Positions 17,090 through 27,768 of a DNA stretch of 64,000 bases are shown here, piece after piece; positions within the stretch are counted from its first letter, which is position 1; every line of letters begins with the position of its first letter. Source of the stretch: Pseudomonadota bacterium. GTDB taxonomy: Bacteria > Pseudomonadota > Gammaproteobacteria > Steroidobacterales > Steroidobacteraceae. The notes under the pieces are model-generated. The model was not told the DNA's origin and searched no databases. It saw only the letters and a program-made list of their open reading frames with translations. The position numbers were made by a program, and so were the translations under genes. The DNA lies in contig JAFEDS010000009.1 in the NCBI GenBank assembly GCA_018241505.1, forward strand, positions 62,001-126,000. Reading direction: 5' to 3'.

Positions 17090-17950
17090 TTACTGGGACT
17101 TCGGAACCTGCGCGCCCGGAGTGGCGGGCGTGGGCTGCTTCACCTTGATGAGCTCCACTTCGAACTTGAGCATGGAGCCCGGCGGAATGGCCGGCGGTGA
17201 GTTGACGTCATAGGCCAAGTTCGGAGGAATGAACAGCTCCCACTTCGAGCCCGGTTTCATGAGCACCAGCGCCTCCTGCCAACCCGGAATGACGCCATTC
17301 ACCGGGAAGGAAGCCGGTTGCCCGCGCTTGTACGAGCTGTCGAACTCGGTGCCATCGAGCAGCGAGCCCTTGTAGTTCACGGTCACTTCATCCGTCGACT
17401 TGGGCGGTGTGCCGCTGCCCTCGGTGACAATGTGATATTCGAGGCCGCTGGCGGTCGTTACGACGCCGGGCTTCTTGCCATTCTGAGTGAGGAACGCCTT
17501 CGCGGCCGCGCGGTTGCTGTCCGCCATGGCATTGCGGGCGCTCTTGACGAAGCTCGCGATGTTTTCCTGGTCGTTGGCCGTCATGGCCACTTTGCCGGCG
17601 AGTGCATCGCGCAAGCCCTGGGTCAGGCGCTCGGTAGCGATCGAATCGGGGCTGAGGCCGAGATGATGGAGCTGGTCGCCCATCGAAACGCCGAGGCTGT
17701 AGCTGGCTTGTGCTTTTGCGTTGGTGGGAGCTTTCACGTCGGATGCACCTCCGGGAGCGGCCGCGGCGGCGGCTGGCTTTTTCGGATGAGCGGCAGCGGG
17801 AGCCGCCGCGGTGGAAGTCGTTGCCTTGTCGGCTGGAGTCTGTGACCAGGCTAAGGGCGCGCAGCCGAGCAGCGCGACAACGGCAATTGCCGTATGGTGG
17901 AAGAAGCGGTCCTGTGCATTTACCTTCCTGGGACCAACAACAGCATTCAT
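17090..17950 (-). CDS. FKBP-type peptidyl-prolyl cis-trans isomerase, periplasmic (FkpA/Mip-like)
   Basis: This isomerase and chaperone folds exported proteins. ATG 17950 was chosen because GAGGTG lies just upstream; it gives 286 residues with a signal peptide ending near APLAWSQ. An Ala/Lys/Pro linker follows, then an N-terminal dimerisation helix region (SYSLGVSMGDQLHHLGL) and the FKBP domain (VTVNYKGSLLDGTEFDSSY, GVIPGWQEAL, FIPPNLAYD). The catalytic-pocket Tyr, Phe, Asp and Trp residues are present. It converges with the HIT gene. Confidence 0.92.
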   Translation of the reverse strand: MNAVVGPRKVNAQDRFFHHTAIAVVALLGCAPLAWSQTPADKATTSTAAAPAAAHPKKPAAAAAAPGGASDVKAPTNAKAQASYSLGVSMGDQLHHLGLSPDSIATERLTQGLRDALAGKVAMTANDQENIASFVKSARNAMADSNRAAAKAFLTQNGKKPGVVTTASGLEYHIVTEGSGTPPKSTDEVTVNYKGSLLDGTEFDSSYKRGQPASFPVNGVIPGWQEALVLMKPGSKWELFIPPNLAYDVNSPPAIPPGSMLKFEVELIKVKQPTPATPGAQVPKSQ

Positions 17951-18111
17951 GAGGCACCTCGGGCTCGCGGGCCGTGCGGAATTGGGCACGGCGTGAACCG
18001 CGGCGGGCGACAGTTTCGCCCATCAGAGCGTTTCGTGCTGCGTTTTTTTGCTGTTGGCGTCAATGTACAAGGGAAGTCGCGGAACGGCGACGTTAGCTGG
18101 AGCAGTGTCGG

Positions 18112-18786
18112 GTGCTGAGCGTAAAGAATCTGTGTCGCAGCTTTCGGGAGGGCGCTCGCGAGCATCGCGTTCTCGAACATGCCGAGGCTGAGTTCGCAGC
18201 CGGCGAAGTGGTCGCGGTCATCGGTCGCAGCGGTTCGGGAAAATCCACCCTCCTGAATCTCATCAGCGGAATCGATCGACCCGACAGTGGGACGGTGAGC
18301 GTCGACGGCCTCGATGTCACCGCATTGACGGAGCCGCATTTGACCTTGTTCCGGCGCAGGCACATCGGTTTTGTCTACCAGTTCTTCAATCTCGTTCCGA
18401 CACTGGACGTGGAGGAAAATGTCCGGCTGGTTCTGGAGCTGAATGGCGTGCGGGGAGCGGAAGCACGCGAACGCAGCTCGGCGATGCTGCAGGAAGTAGG
18501 GCTCGGAGACCGTCTTCACAGCCTCGTCGATACACTGTCGGGAGGCGAGCAGCAGCGCGTGGCAATCGCCCGTGCCCTGGTACATCGTCCGCCGCTCCTG
18601 TTGGCTGATGAGCCGACCGGCAATCTCGATGAAGAAACCGCGAGGCAGGTGCTACCGGTTCTCCTGTCACTCACACGCCAGCGTGGCGCGACATTGATCA
18701 TCGTTACACACGACACGGCTCTGGCCCGCACGGCTGATCGAACGCTGGAGCTGCGGGATGGGCGGCTGCAGGAAGCGTTGCCCTGA
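18112..18786 (+). CDS. ABC transporter ATP-binding protein (LolD/MacB type)
   Basis: This 224-residue ATPase has Walker [12 protein letters not shown]-loop VYQFFNLVP, signature [15 protein letters not shown], Walker [10 protein letters not shown] and the H-loop THD. It starts at GTG 18112 after GGAG, and its stop overlaps the permease ATG (TGATG). With the following FtsX-like permease and AttH-like protein it forms a three-gene unit resembling the Att transporter. These systems are mechanotransmission ABC transporters and not solute importers. The substrate is unknown. Confidence 0.92.
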   Translation: MLSVKNLCRSFREGAREHRVLEHAEAEFAAGEVVAVIGRSGSGKSTLLNLISGIDRPDSGTVSVDGLDVTALTEPHLTLFRRRHIGFVYQFFNLVPTLDVEENVRLVLELNGVRGAEARERSSAMLQEVGLGDRLHSLVDTLSGGEQQRVAIARALVHRPPLLLADEPTGNLDEETARQVLPVLLSLTRQRGATLIIVTHDTALARTADRTLELRDGRLQEALP

Positions 18787-21338
18787 TGCCGCTTCTTTGG
18801 GCTGCCAGCATTCGGCATCTGTTGCGTCATCCCGCGCAACTCATTCTGGCCCTTGTTGGACTCTCGGTGGGCGTGGGGACGATTATTGCGGTTGATATTG
18901 CGACCGCGAGCTCCGGGCGCGCTTTCCAGTTGTCGATGCAGGCGGTGAATGGCACCGCGAGTCATGCGATTGTGGGTGGGCCGCAGGGACTCGATGAGCA
19001 GTTGTATGTTGATTTGCGCAGGACACTCACGACCCTCTCACCGGTTGTTGAGGGCTACGTCGTCGTAGGTGAGCGGACGATGCAGCTCGTTGGGATCGAT
19101 CCGCTCGCCGGCCTGGATGCGGCGCGGCGCGCCGGCGCCGGTACGAGCTCGACCGCCGGCGCTGGTGTGGGTTGGGTCCCTGGGGCCGGTGCGGGTTGGA
19201 CTGGCGGCGGCGCGAGTTGGTTCGTGCAGCCGGGCGCTGTGGTGATGGCGGCTCGCACCGCCGAGCAACTCGGCCTGCGCGTGAATGACCGATTTTCGAT
19301 TGCTGTGGGTGGACGCAGCCATTCGGCCGTTCTCATCGGTACTATCACGGGCGACCAGGCCGGATACGACGCGTTGGTGCTGACGGATATTGCACAGGCG
19401 CAGGAATGGCTGGAGTCCGTCGGCAAGCTGTCGCGCATCGATGTTGCTTTGCCGGAAGGCGCGAGCGCTGCGGATCTGGCGTCGCGATTGCCGCCGGGTG
19501 TGCGGCTCGAGAAAGCGCAGGGCCGCGCGCAACAGACTGTCGACATGACTGCCGCATTCACCACCAACCTGCAGGCAATGAGCCTGCTGGCCTTGATGGT
19601 CAGCACGCTGCTGATTTACGGAGCCATCAGTTTCGCTGTCGTCCAGCGGCGGCGGATCATCGGGATCCTGCGCGCACTCGGTGCGACCCGGGGCAATGTG
19701 TTCACCATCGTTTTGACAGAGGCGGCCGTCCTCGGAGTCGTGGGCGCGAGCCTCGGGCTGTTGTTGGGCGCCGTGATCGGGCGCGGGCTCGTGCATCTGG
19801 TTTCCCAGACAATCAATGACCTGTATTTCGTTGTGGCCGTGAACGAAACGGTTCTGCCGCCTGCCTCCGTGGTGAAAGCGCTGCTGGCCGGGTTCGGTAC
19901 GGCCCTGGCCGGCGCCTGGTTGCCGGCGTTGGAAGTCGCGGCCAGTGCGCCGCAATTGGGTTTGCGGCGCTCGGTGCTCGAGGCGCGCGCAGTGGCTCTC
20001 GCGCGCAGGCTGCTCTTTGCCAGTGGCGGGCTCGCCGTGGCGTCCGGTCTGGTTGCCGGATTGTCCGGTCGCAGCCTGTTCGCAGGTTTTGCTGCCTTGT
20101 TTCTGTTGCTCCTGAGTGCCGCAACCCTGACACCGGCGGTGCTGCGCATGTTGGCTCAGGCTTGCGCCCGGTTTGCCGGCCGCATCAGTCCGGTTGCACG
20201 GCTGGTGTTTGGGGATGTCGCCGCGTCTTTGAGCCGTACCGGTGTGGCTGTCGCCGCGCTGGGAATGGCGCTCGCCGCCATGATCGGTGTGTCGATCATG
20301 GTTGAAAGCTTCCGTGAGTCACTTCGCGACTGGCTGGGGCAGACACTGCGCGCCGATATTTATGTGACGGCACCGGGTCCCGGAGCAGGGCGGCCGGAAA
20401 GAAGAATCGACAGCGGCCTGGTTGCCTCGATGATCGCAACGCACGGCGTGGTCGACTACGGCATGAGTCGACGAGTCACAGTGGAGCTGGCGCAGGGACC
20501 TGTGCCGTTGGATGCCGTTCAGTTCGCGCACAATGACTACATCACCGAATCATTGGTTGCGGGCGATCCCGCCGTCACGTGGCCCGCGTTCGAGAAGGGC
20601 GCAATTGTCATTTCCGACCCGCTGGCCTACCGCAGTCAACTGCATGTTGGGGACTCGCTGACCCTGCCGACGGCTTCAGGGCCGCGGCCGTTCCGCATTG
20701 CCGGCATCTATCGGGAGTACGGCAACGACCGGGGCACCATCCGGATCAACCTACCGGTCTATCGGCGGCTCTGGCATGACGATGGCATTACGGCCATGGG
20801 ATTTTACCTGGCACCGGGAACCTCCCTGGTCGATGTGGTTGCGGGCTTTCGTGCCGCGGCCCGCGGCAAACAGTCCCTGCTCATTCGCTCCAACGCGGAT
20901 CTGCGCAATCTGTCCATGAGCATTTTCGAGCGCACGTTTGTAATCACCCGGGTGTTGTACTGGCTCGCCGCCGGCGTTGCCGCGATCGGCCTGGTGAGCG
21001 CGCTGCTGGCGTGGGAGCTGGAGCGGGCCCACGAGATCGCGATTCTGCGCTCGCTCGGCCTCACGCCCGGCGGCGCGGGGTTGTTGATTGAAGGGCAGAC
21101 GGGGTTCATGGGGCTGGTTGCGCTCGTGGCGGCGATTCCCGCGGGGCTGTTGACCGCCGTGTTGCTGATTGATGTGATCAATCGACGGGCCTTTGGATGG
21201 CGCATTGATGTGCATTTGTCGGTGGCGCAATTTGGGAATGCGCTGTTGCTTGCGTTGGTGGCGGCGCTGGTCGCGGGGTTATATCCGGCGCGACGGGTGG
21301 CGGTTGCGACTATTGCGGCGGATATTCGGGAAGAGTGA
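18786..21338 (+). CDS. FtsX-like ABC transporter permease
   Basis: This 850-residue permease has a MacB-type periplasmic domain after TM1, a three-helix FtsX block near 265-390, a second set of helices near 405-510, another periplasmic domain, and a final FtsX block near 720-845. This is the duplicated (YbbP/AttG-like) form. The first periplasmic domain contains a Gly/Ala/Trp/Val-rich low-complexity insert (about residues 118-145: [14 protein letters not shown] and neighbours) not expected in the fold. It works with the ATPase encoded just upstream and probably handles a lipid or lipoprotein cargo. Confidence 0.9.
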   Translation: MPLLWAASIRHLLRHPAQLILALVGLSVGVGTIIAVDIATASSGRAFQLSMQAVNGTASHAIVGGPQGLDEQLYVDLRRTLTTLSPVVEGYVVVGERTMQLVGIDPLAGLDAARRAGAGTSSTAGAGVGWVPGAGAGWTGGGASWFVQPGAVVMAARTAEQLGLRVNDRFSIAVGGRSHSAVLIGTITGDQAGYDALVLTDIAQAQEWLESVGKLSRIDVALPEGASAADLASRLPPGVRLEKAQGRAQQTVDMTAAFTTNLQAMSLLALMVSTLLIYGAISFAVVQRRRIIGILRALGATRGNVFTIVLTEAAVLGVVGASLGLLLGAVIGRGLVHLVSQTINDLYFVVAVNETVLPPASVVKALLAGFGTALAGAWLPALEVAASAPQLGLRRSVLEARAVALARRLLFASGGLAVASGLVAGLSGRSLFAGFAALFLLLLSAATLTPAVLRMLAQACARFAGRISPVARLVFGDVAASLSRTGVAVAALGMALAAMIGVSIMVESFRESLRDWLGQTLRADIYVTAPGPGAGRPERRIDSGLVASMIATHGVVDYGMSRRVTVELAQGPVPLDAVQFAHNDYITESLVAGDPAVTWPAFEKGAIVISDPLAYRSQLHVGDSLTLPTASGPRPFRIAGIYREYGNDRGTIRINLPVYRRLWHDDGITAMGFYLAPGTSLVDVVAGFRAAARGKQSLLIRSNADLRNLSMSIFERTFVITRVLYWLAAGVAAIGLVSALLAWELERAHEIAILRSLGLTPGGAGLLIEGQTGFMGLVALVAAIPAGLLTAVLLIDVINRRAFGWRIDVHLSVAQFGNALLLALVAALVAGLYPARRVAVATIAADIREE

Positions 21339-22462
21339 TGCGTTGGGCTGTCTGGAGTGCGATGGTTTTGTGTTGCGTAGCCCGGGCGGGCGCTCCGCCC
21401 TCGCAGGCGCTCGATGTCCTGCGGGATTCGGCTAAGGGCTTCACGCGCGCGGACGCACCGCGCACGTTTGAGTTTCCGCGTGACCATGGACCGCATCCCG
21501 ATTTCCGTCATGAGTGGTGGTACATGACGGGCAATCTGGATTCCGACACGGGGGAGCGGTTTGGGTTTGAGGTGACGGTGTTTCGGGTGGGGTTGGCGCC
21601 ACCAGGGTCAAGTGTTGGTGCTGTGTCTGACGTTGGTGGCACCACCGGCGCCGACGCCGTGTCTGCCTGGCGCACACGCGAGGTGTATGTCGCCCACTTC
21701 GCCATCACCGACGTCGCGCGAGGCGTCTTCAAGTTCAGCGATCGTTATTCACGCGGCGCCCTCGGGCTCGCTGGTGCACGGGCCGATCCGATGCGCGCGT
21801 GGATCGATGACTGGCAAGTGGGGGCGTCGAAGATCCATGCCCGTGGTGAAGGTTACGAGTTGACTCTGGATGTGGGCACTTTGGGCGATCCTGTCTTGAA
21901 TGGTGACCATGGCCTCAGCCGCAAGTCATCCGAGCCCGGCTCGGCCAGTTATTACTACTCGATTCCGCGGATTGCGGTTCACGGCGCAATCGCTCGCGGC
22001 GGCGCGATATCCCATGTTCATGGGCTCGCGTGGCTGGATCGCGAATGGGGCAGTGGCTCGCTCGGTGCCGGGGAGCGGGGCTGGGACTGGTTTGCTTTCC
22101 AACTCCAGGACGGCAGTACCCTGATGTTCTATTCCCTGCGGCAGGACCACGGTACGCGCGATCCCAACAGCGCCGGGACCTGGGTGGATGCGAGCGGCCA
22201 TTCGCGGCCACTCTCCAATGATCAGGTGTCCATTGATGTCATCGATCATTGGACCAGCCCCCGTGGGGGTCGATATCCATCGCGGTGGAGGGTCCGCGTC
22301 CCGTCTACCGGCCTGGATGTTGAGGTCCGTCCTGTGCTGGCAGACCAGGAGCTTGCCACTCGGCCGCGCTATTGGGAGGGAGCCGTCGATTTGCGGGGAG
22401 TGCAGTCGGGGCGCGATATTTCGGGCCGCGGGTACGTGGAACTCGTAGGCTACGGCGAGTAG
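21338..22462 (+). CDS. Secreted lipocalin-like AttH/CrtC-family protein
   Basis: The 374-residue product starts with a signal peptide (cut near CVARAGA) and carries the AttH/CrtC N-terminal signature FPRDHGPHPDFRHEWWYMTGNL. HGLAWLDREWGSGSL and GWDWFAFQLQDGSTLMFY mark the second lipocalin-like half. The family includes carotenoid 1,2-hydratase, but in an ATPase-permease-AttH operon it is normally a periplasmic or outer-membrane partner of the transporter. ATG 21338 shares a base with the permease stop; a GTG one codon earlier is also possible. A Gly/Ser/Thr/Val-rich insert (SSVGAVSDVGGTTGADAVS) interrupts the first half. Confidence 0.87.
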   Translation: MRWAVWSAMVLCCVARAGAPPSQALDVLRDSAKGFTRADAPRTFEFPRDHGPHPDFRHEWWYMTGNLDSDTGERFGFEVTVFRVGLAPPGSSVGAVSDVGGTTGADAVSAWRTREVYVAHFAITDVARGVFKFSDRYSRGALGLAGARADPMRAWIDDWQVGASKIHARGEGYELTLDVGTLGDPVLNGDHGLSRKSSEPGSASYYYSIPRIAVHGAIARGGAISHVHGLAWLDREWGSGSLGAGERGWDWFAFQLQDGSTLMFYSLRQDHGTRDPNSAGTWVDASGHSRPLSNDQVSIDVIDHWTSPRGGRYPSRWRVRVPSTGLDVEVRPVLADQELATRPRYWEGAVDLRGVQSGRDISGRGYVELVGYGE

Positions 22463-22483
22463 ATTCCATCTCCGGGAGGGACC

Positions 22484-23092
22484 ATGGATCTGAACAAAAT
22501 CATCCAGCGCGCCCGGGCGTTGCTCGTGACCCCGCGGACCGAATGGCCGGTGATTGCAGTCGAGCCCGCGACTGTCCAGGGTCTCTACCGCGACTACTTC
22601 ATGATCCTGGCTGCCATTCCTCCTCTGTGTCAGTTCGTGAAGGTCAGCATACTGGGGTATGCGTGGCACGGCTTCCGGGTCTACCGACTCGGGATGGGTG
22701 CCGGGCTCACGGCCGCGATGGTGGAGTACGTGGCTTCACTCGCCGCCATCTATGTGCTCGCCATTATTGTCGAAGCCCTGGCACCGAACTTCGGTGGAGC
22801 ATCGAACCGCGTGCAGGCGTTCAAGGTCTCGGGCTACGCGTACACCGCAAGCTGGATAGCCGGAGTGGGCCAGATATTGCCGGGCATTTCCGGGTTGATT
22901 GCGCTGGCGGGCGCGATCTACAGCGTGTACTTGTTCTACCTCGGATTGCCAACCACGATGAAAGTATTACCCGAGCGTGCGGCGGGATTCACGGCAATTG
23001 TGGCGATCAGTGGCTTTGTGCTCGGATGGATCATTGCGGTGGTGATTGGTGCAATCACCGGGGTGACCTGGTCTGATGGATGGTCGACCTAG
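22484..23092 (+). CDS. Yip1-domain membrane protein
   Basis: The 202 residues contain about five hydrophobic segments and the Yip1/DUF1282 pattern: an N-terminal MDLNKIIQRARALLVTPRTEW block followed by clustered helices (YVLAIIVEALAPNFGG, GYAYTASWIAG). It is an inner-membrane protein of unknown function. GGGAGG precedes the ATG. It is convergent with lhr, two nucleotides apart. Confidence 0.85.
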   Translation: MDLNKIIQRARALLVTPRTEWPVIAVEPATVQGLYRDYFMILAAIPPLCQFVKVSILGYAWHGFRVYRLGMGAGLTAAMVEYVASLAAIYVLAIIVEALAPNFGGASNRVQAFKVSGYAYTASWIAGVGQILPGISGLIALAGAIYSVYLFYLGLPTTMKVLPERAAGFTAIVAISGFVLGWIIAVVIGAITGVTWSDGWST

Positions 23093-23094
23093 CG

Positions 23095-26000
23095 TTACGC
23101 GAAATCCGCCAGCACGGCCGGCACGTGGCGTCGTAGCAGCAGGTTCTGAGCCTCCCATTGTTCCTTGGGCTCCATCTGTTCCAGGAATTTAACTTCGCCG
23201 CCTGCCAACAACGCGATGGGCACTCCGTCCCTGTAGAGCACGCGGTTGGAGCTGAGGGCGGGCAGTCGCGTTCCCGGTGTCACGATGCCCACCAGGTTGA
23301 GTGGATCAGCGCCGGAGAGCGAAACATAACTTTGTGACTTCGGCCGGTGGCGCATGTCGCGCAGTAGGCCGATGGCTTCGGGAGCCGCGTACTGCTCGCC
23401 GGTGAATCCCGCGACGAATCGACCACCGCGAATTTCACCGCGCGCTTCGAGGCGGCGGAAACACATGAGAAGCTCACGCCAGGGTGGCAGCCAGTCAGCT
23501 TCGCGCGCCAACAGCCGCCAGAAAACCACGCCCCAGCGGCGCAGGAGGGTGCGCGCTACGTGTTCGATTGTTTCGTCGTCTTGGATGCGGTCGTGAAGAC
23601 GCGCTGCCATGGTTCCGCTGTTGGTCGCGCTCGCAGCGGCCTCGCGTTGCCGCTGGGTGGCGCCCGCGCCTGCGTTGGCCTCGCTAGGAGCGGCGCTTGT
23701 GGATTCGGGGCCGCATGCTTTGGCCGCCGCCTCGACGCCATCGGGCAACGCCAACGGTTGGCGCCGTATCAACGCCCACCGTCCGGCTGCGTCCATGCCA
23801 AACAACGCAATTCGGCGCCGCCGTTTGCCACCTGAGGTGGGACGCCGTCGATCCGACGGTACCAACAGCGCACGCAGACCACCGAAGCTATCGGAGTTGA
23901 CGATACCAAGTGCAACCAACTCCGCCAGAGCTTCCTCTGCCTGGCTGGGTAACAGCCCGGCGCCGTCGGCGATCTCATCGAAGAATGACGCGCCGTGCGT
24001 CTGGATATACTCTGCTACTACACGAGCTCTGACGGACAAACCGCTCGGATCCGGCGTCCCAGAAAGCGATGACCACACTTTGATATTCCGTCGAGCGAGC
24101 AATGCAATGGGCGTGGAGCGCACAGGCGCGGCGCCTCGTTCGCTGTCTCCCTTGCGAGCGGAGCGATGCGCGAGCCGAGTCCAGACAAACCGTCCCGCAA
24201 GGCATTGCTCATCGAGCCACGCGGGCTCGTACTCGCTGATTCGCGAGGGCAGAATCTCGGTTTCCCACGCGCTTGCGGGCGCCTCAAACCCTTCGAGTTG
24301 ACCCAGCACGGCACCAACGGCGTCGGGACCTTCCATGCGGCCTTCTGGTGTTACACGCTGCCATTCGAACAGGAAGCGCAGGTAATCGCTCGCCGCAATT
24401 GGCTCGATTTCTGCCCGCAGTCGCTTAACGGTGTAGCGGTGGATGCGCGCAAGGAGCCGGCGCTCGCACCATTCGTCTGCGTTGGTTTCAAATTGTCCGC
24501 GCATCGCGAAGCCTTCGGCCTGCAGCGCAGCGAGGGCGATGTCAATGTCGGATTGCGGCAAGTTGAGCGAGGATGCAATGGCGGATGCGGTCACTGGCCC
24601 AAGGCCTTCGAGGCGGCCGCGGACGATTTCAATCAGCGCTTCCTCGCGCGACCAGGGTTTGTCGTAGGCGGCGGGCGCTTCGACCGAAGGGTGCAGGGGC
24701 GTGTTGGGGAAGGCGGCGAGAAAGAGGGGGACACGCTCGGCCGTAACCCAAAGTGCGTGCGCGCCCCGAGGCGTTGAAGCCGCTGGGGCGACCGCCGCCG
24801 CTGATGCCGTCGCCGGTTGGGCCGCCGCCGGTTGGGCCGCCACTGGCGCCGGCGCCGGTGCGCCCACTCCCGTGACGCGCTTCTGCTTCACCAACGCCGC
24901 AATCAACTCTCGCCACCCCGGGTGACGCGCGACCTCGTCCTCCGTGAGGAATGTCAGCCACAACATCGCATCGTGAAGCTCATCCGCATTCGCCGCGTCC
25001 GGCCACGCCTCATCACGAACGCGCTGAATGGCCTCCACATCGAGCTTCCCAATGTCAGAAGCCGTTTGCGGATCCAACCAACGACGGCTCATCACTGCTT
25101 GGGTGCGTCGCTCCTCGAGCGGTGCGTCGTCGAGATAAGCGTAGGGGCGAGCGGACAGCACCTCTAGCGCCAGCGGCGAGGGCTCAACCACGTCGCGAGC
25201 GAGCACCTGTATTCTTCCTGCCTCGAGGTTGCGCAGCAACTGCTCGAAACCCTCCGCATCCATCGCCTCTTCCAGGCAGTCGCGAATGGTCTGTCGAATG
25301 AGCGGATGATCGGGAATTTCCAACTCACCGGGCAGGTTCTCGGCGCACGCGACCTGGTCGGGGAAAATCGACGTGAGCAGGTCTTCCGCGGCCATCCGTG
25401 CCAGTGGAGCAGCGACCTTCTTTCCGCCGCGGAAGCGAGGCAACGCCAGTGCGATCGTCGCACTCCAACGCCATCGCGCGGTGAACATGGGAGCCGCGCA
25501 CAACGCCTGCACGAGTATCGGTCGTGCTGTGTTGGAGTGCAGGTAGCGGGCGACATCGGCCAATTCGAAACTGTGTGCCGTCGTCAGCGAGAGAATGATG
25601 GTGTCTTCGGTTGCCGCGGCCTGCAGCTCGAAGTTGAATGAGCGGCAGAAGCGCTTGCGCAACGCCAGTCCCCAGGCACGATTCAGGCGACTGCCGAAAG
25701 GCGAGTGGATGACGAGCTGCATGCCGCCCGCTTCGTCAAAAAAGCGCTCGAAAATCAGGGTTTCCTGGGTCGGCAGCGCACCCAGCGCCGTGCGCGCGGC
25801 GGCCAGGTAGCTCACGAGTTGGACGGCGGCGGACCCCACTATCCCGATCTTCTCGGCCAGCCACTGCACGGCAGGCTCGAGGCCGCTGACCAACCGGTGT
25901 GCGATGTCGCTTCGCAAGCGTGAAACCGCCTGCGACAGCTCGTCCGATCGGCCGGGCGCCTCACCGAGCCAGAACGGAATATTGGGTGGCTCGCCATGTG

Positions 26001-27669
26001 CGTCGGCTACTCGCACCTTGCCCTGTTCCACTCTCAGAATGCGGTAGGACACATTGCCGAGTTGGAAAATATCCCCCTGCAGGCTCTCAACCGCGAAGTC
26101 CTCATTGACCGTGCCGACAAAAGTGGCCTGCGGCTCGAGCAGAACCTGGTAGTCCGCGTTGTCAGGAATCGTTCCGCCGGATGTGATGGCGGTGAGCCGC
26201 GCGCTCGGGCGGGGCCGAACAGTGTGGTTGACAGCGTCGTGATAGATCAGCGCGCCGTGGCGGCCGCGGCGCGTGCTGTATCCTTCCGCGAGCATCTTGA
26301 TGACATCGTCAAACTCTTCACGAGTCAGGTTCCGATACGGATATGCGCCGCGAAGCAATGTAAACAGCTCATCATCAGGGCAGTCGCGGGCGGCCGTCTC
26401 CGCGACAATCTGCTGGGCCAACACGTCAAGGGGACTCGAGGGCATGCGCAGCCGATCGAGCTCCTGCCGTCGAACCGCATCCAACAAGGCCGCGCACTCG
26501 ACCAGGTCATCCCGGGACAGTGGAAACAGCCGCCCTTTGGGTGTGCCGCCAACGGAGTGACCCGAGCGGCCGACGCGCTGCAGAAAGGCTGCGATGGAGC
26601 GTGGCGATCCCAGTTGGCACACCAGGTCGACATCGCCGATGTCGATTCCCAGCTCGAGTGAGGCGGTTGCAATCAGCGCCTTCAGCGCGCCGCTTTTGAG
26701 CCGGCTCTCGGCATCGAAGCGCAGCTCCTTCGCCATGCTGCCGTGATGGGCGGTCACGTTGTTTTCGCCGATGCGCTCGGACAAATGACGGGCAACACGC
26801 TCCGCGTGCCGGCGTGTGTTGACAAAAACGAGGGTGGTTCGATGCTCACTGACGAGCTCGGCCAGGCGGTCGTAGACTTCGGTCCAGACATCGCCTGACA
26901 TCACGGCTTCCAGTGGCGAGCCGGGGACTTCGAGGGCCAGATCGCGATCGCGCACGTGGCCGCTGTCAATGATCGTACATTCGGCGTTGCCGTCGGGGCC
27001 GACGTTGCGCGTACCTACGAGGAAGCGTGCGACTTCCTCAATCGGTTTCTGTGTTGCCGACAGGCCGATGCGGGTCAGATGTCTGCCCGTCAGTGCCTCG
27101 AGACGTTCCAGTGAGATGGCGAGATGCAGGCCGCGCTTGCCGCCGACCATGGCATGGATTTCATCGACAATCACGGTCCGTGTGGTGCCCAACATCCTGC
27201 GGCCGGACTCGGAACCCAACAGGATGTAGAGCGATTCGGGCGTGGTTACGACAATGTGCGGCGGCCGCTTGCGCATGCTGTTGCGCTCGCTTTGCGGAGT
27301 GTCGCCGGTACGTACGAATGTTCGGATTTCGAGCTCAGGCAGGCCGAGCGCCTGTAATTCTTCCCGGATGCCCGCCAGCGGCGCTTCGAGATTGCGGCGA
27401 ATGTCGTTGGAAAGTGCCTTGAGAGGTGAAACGTAGACGATGTGCGTTTCGTCGCTCAGGCCGTGGTCGAGCCCCTCACGAACCAACCGGTCGATGGCGG
27501 CGAGAAAAGCCGCCAGAGTCTTACCGGAGCCGGTCGGTGCTGCGATCAGAACGTGGCGCTGCGCTTGAATGGCCGGCCACGCTTGTTCCTGCGGCGGGGT
27601 GGCCGCAACAAAAGTCCTGCTAAACCAATTGGCTACGGCAGGATGGAACGAGGCGAGCGCGGTCGACAT
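23095..27669 (-). CDS. lhr: Large ATP-dependent helicase Lhr
   Basis: This 1524-residue superfamily 2 helicase has the length of the long Lhr form (1538 in E. coli). Visible motifs are Walker A APTGSGKT (about 44-51), the DEIH box ([15 protein letters not shown]), SATQKP (motif III), [29 protein letters not shown] and [10 protein letters not shown] winged-helix and Lhr core follow, then a long C-terminal domain. Lhr is a 3'-5' ssDNA translocase that unwinds RNA:DNA and DNA forks, and the E. coli C-terminal domain has been reported to be a uracil-DNA glycosylase. An Ala/Pro-rich stretch (about residues 940-975) separates two halves and is probably a flexible linker. Confidence 0.96.
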   Translation of the reverse strand: MSTALASFHPAVANWFSRTFVAATPPQEQAWPAIQAQRHVLIAAPTGSGKTLAAFLAAIDRLVREGLDHGLSDETHIVYVSPLKALSNDIRRNLEAPLAGIREELQALGLPELEIRTFVRTGDTPQSERNSMRKRPPHIVVTTPESLYILLGSESGRRMLGTTRTVIVDEIHAMVGGKRGLHLAISLERLEALTGRHLTRIGLSATQKPIEEVARFLVGTRNVGPDGNAECTIIDSGHVRDRDLALEVPGSPLEAVMSGDVWTEVYDRLAELVSEHRTTLVFVNTRRHAERVARHLSERIGENNVTAHHGSMAKELRFDAESRLKSGALKALIATASLELGIDIGDVDLVCQLGSPRSIAAFLQRVGRSGHSVGGTPKGRLFPLSRDDLVECAALLDAVRRQELDRLRMPSSPLDVLAQQIVAETAARDCPDDELFTLLRGAYPYRNLTREEFDDVIKMLAEGYSTRRGRHGALIYHDAVNHTVRPRPSARLTAITSGGTIPDNADYQVLLEPQATFVGTVNEDFAVESLQGDIFQLGNVSYRILRVEQGKVRVADAHGEPPNIPFWLGEAPGRSDELSQAVSRLRSDIAHRLVSGLEPAVQWLAEKIGIVGSAAVQLVSYLAAARTALGALPTQETLIFERFFDEAGGMQLVIHSPFGSRLNRAWGLALRKRFCRSFNFELQAAATEDTIILSLTTAHSFELADVARYLHSNTARPILVQALCAAPMFTARWRWSATIALALPRFRGGKKVAAPLARMAAEDLLTSIFPDQVACAENLPGELEIPDHPLIRQTIRDCLEEAMDAEGFEQLLRNLEAGRIQVLARDVVEPSPLALEVLSARPYAYLDDAPLEERRTQAVMSRRWLDPQTASDIGKLDVEAIQRVRDEAWPDAANADELHDAMLWLTFLTEDEVARHPGWRELIAALVKQKRVTGVGAPAPAPVAAQPAAAQPATASAAAVAPAASTPRGAHALWVTAERVPLFLAAFPNTPLHPSVEAPAAYDKPWSREEALIEIVRGRLEGLGPVTASAIASSLNLPQSDIDIALAALQAEGFAMRGQFETNADEWCERRLLARIHRYTVKRLRAEIEPIAASDYLRFLFEWQRVTPEGRMEGPDAVGAVLGQLEGFEAPASAWETEILPSRISEYEPAWLDEQCLAGRFVWTRLAHRSARKGDSERGAAPVRSTPIALLARRNIKVWSSLSGTPDPSGLSVRARVVAEYIQTHGASFFDEIADGAGLLPSQAEEALAELVALGIVNSDSFGGLRALLVPSDRRRPTSGGKRRRRIALFGMDAAGRWALIRRQPLALPDGVEAAAKACGPESTSAAPSEANAGAGATQRQREAAASATNSGTMAARLHDRIQDDETIEHVARTLLRRWGVVFWRLLAREADWLPPWRELLMCFRRLEARGEIRGGRFVAGFTGEQYAAPEAIGLLRDMRHRPKSQSYVSLSGADPLNLVGIVTPGTRLPALSSNRVLYRDGVPIALLAGGEVKFLEQMEPKEQWEAQNLLLRRHVPAVLADFA

Positions 27670-27768
27670 CCCGCCGATTGAACCACAGGATGGCCGCCGG
27701 AACCTCCCCCCGATTGGGCATCGGTATCGGCCTGAGCGGCGCCCGGGGTCGCGCGGCCAGTACCGTGC

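Noticed and set aside
18112..21338. Lol lipoprotein-release system (LolCDE)
   Set aside because: The ATPase resembles LolD, but the single 850-residue permease with duplicated FtsX blocks and the AttH partner differ from LolC/LolE.
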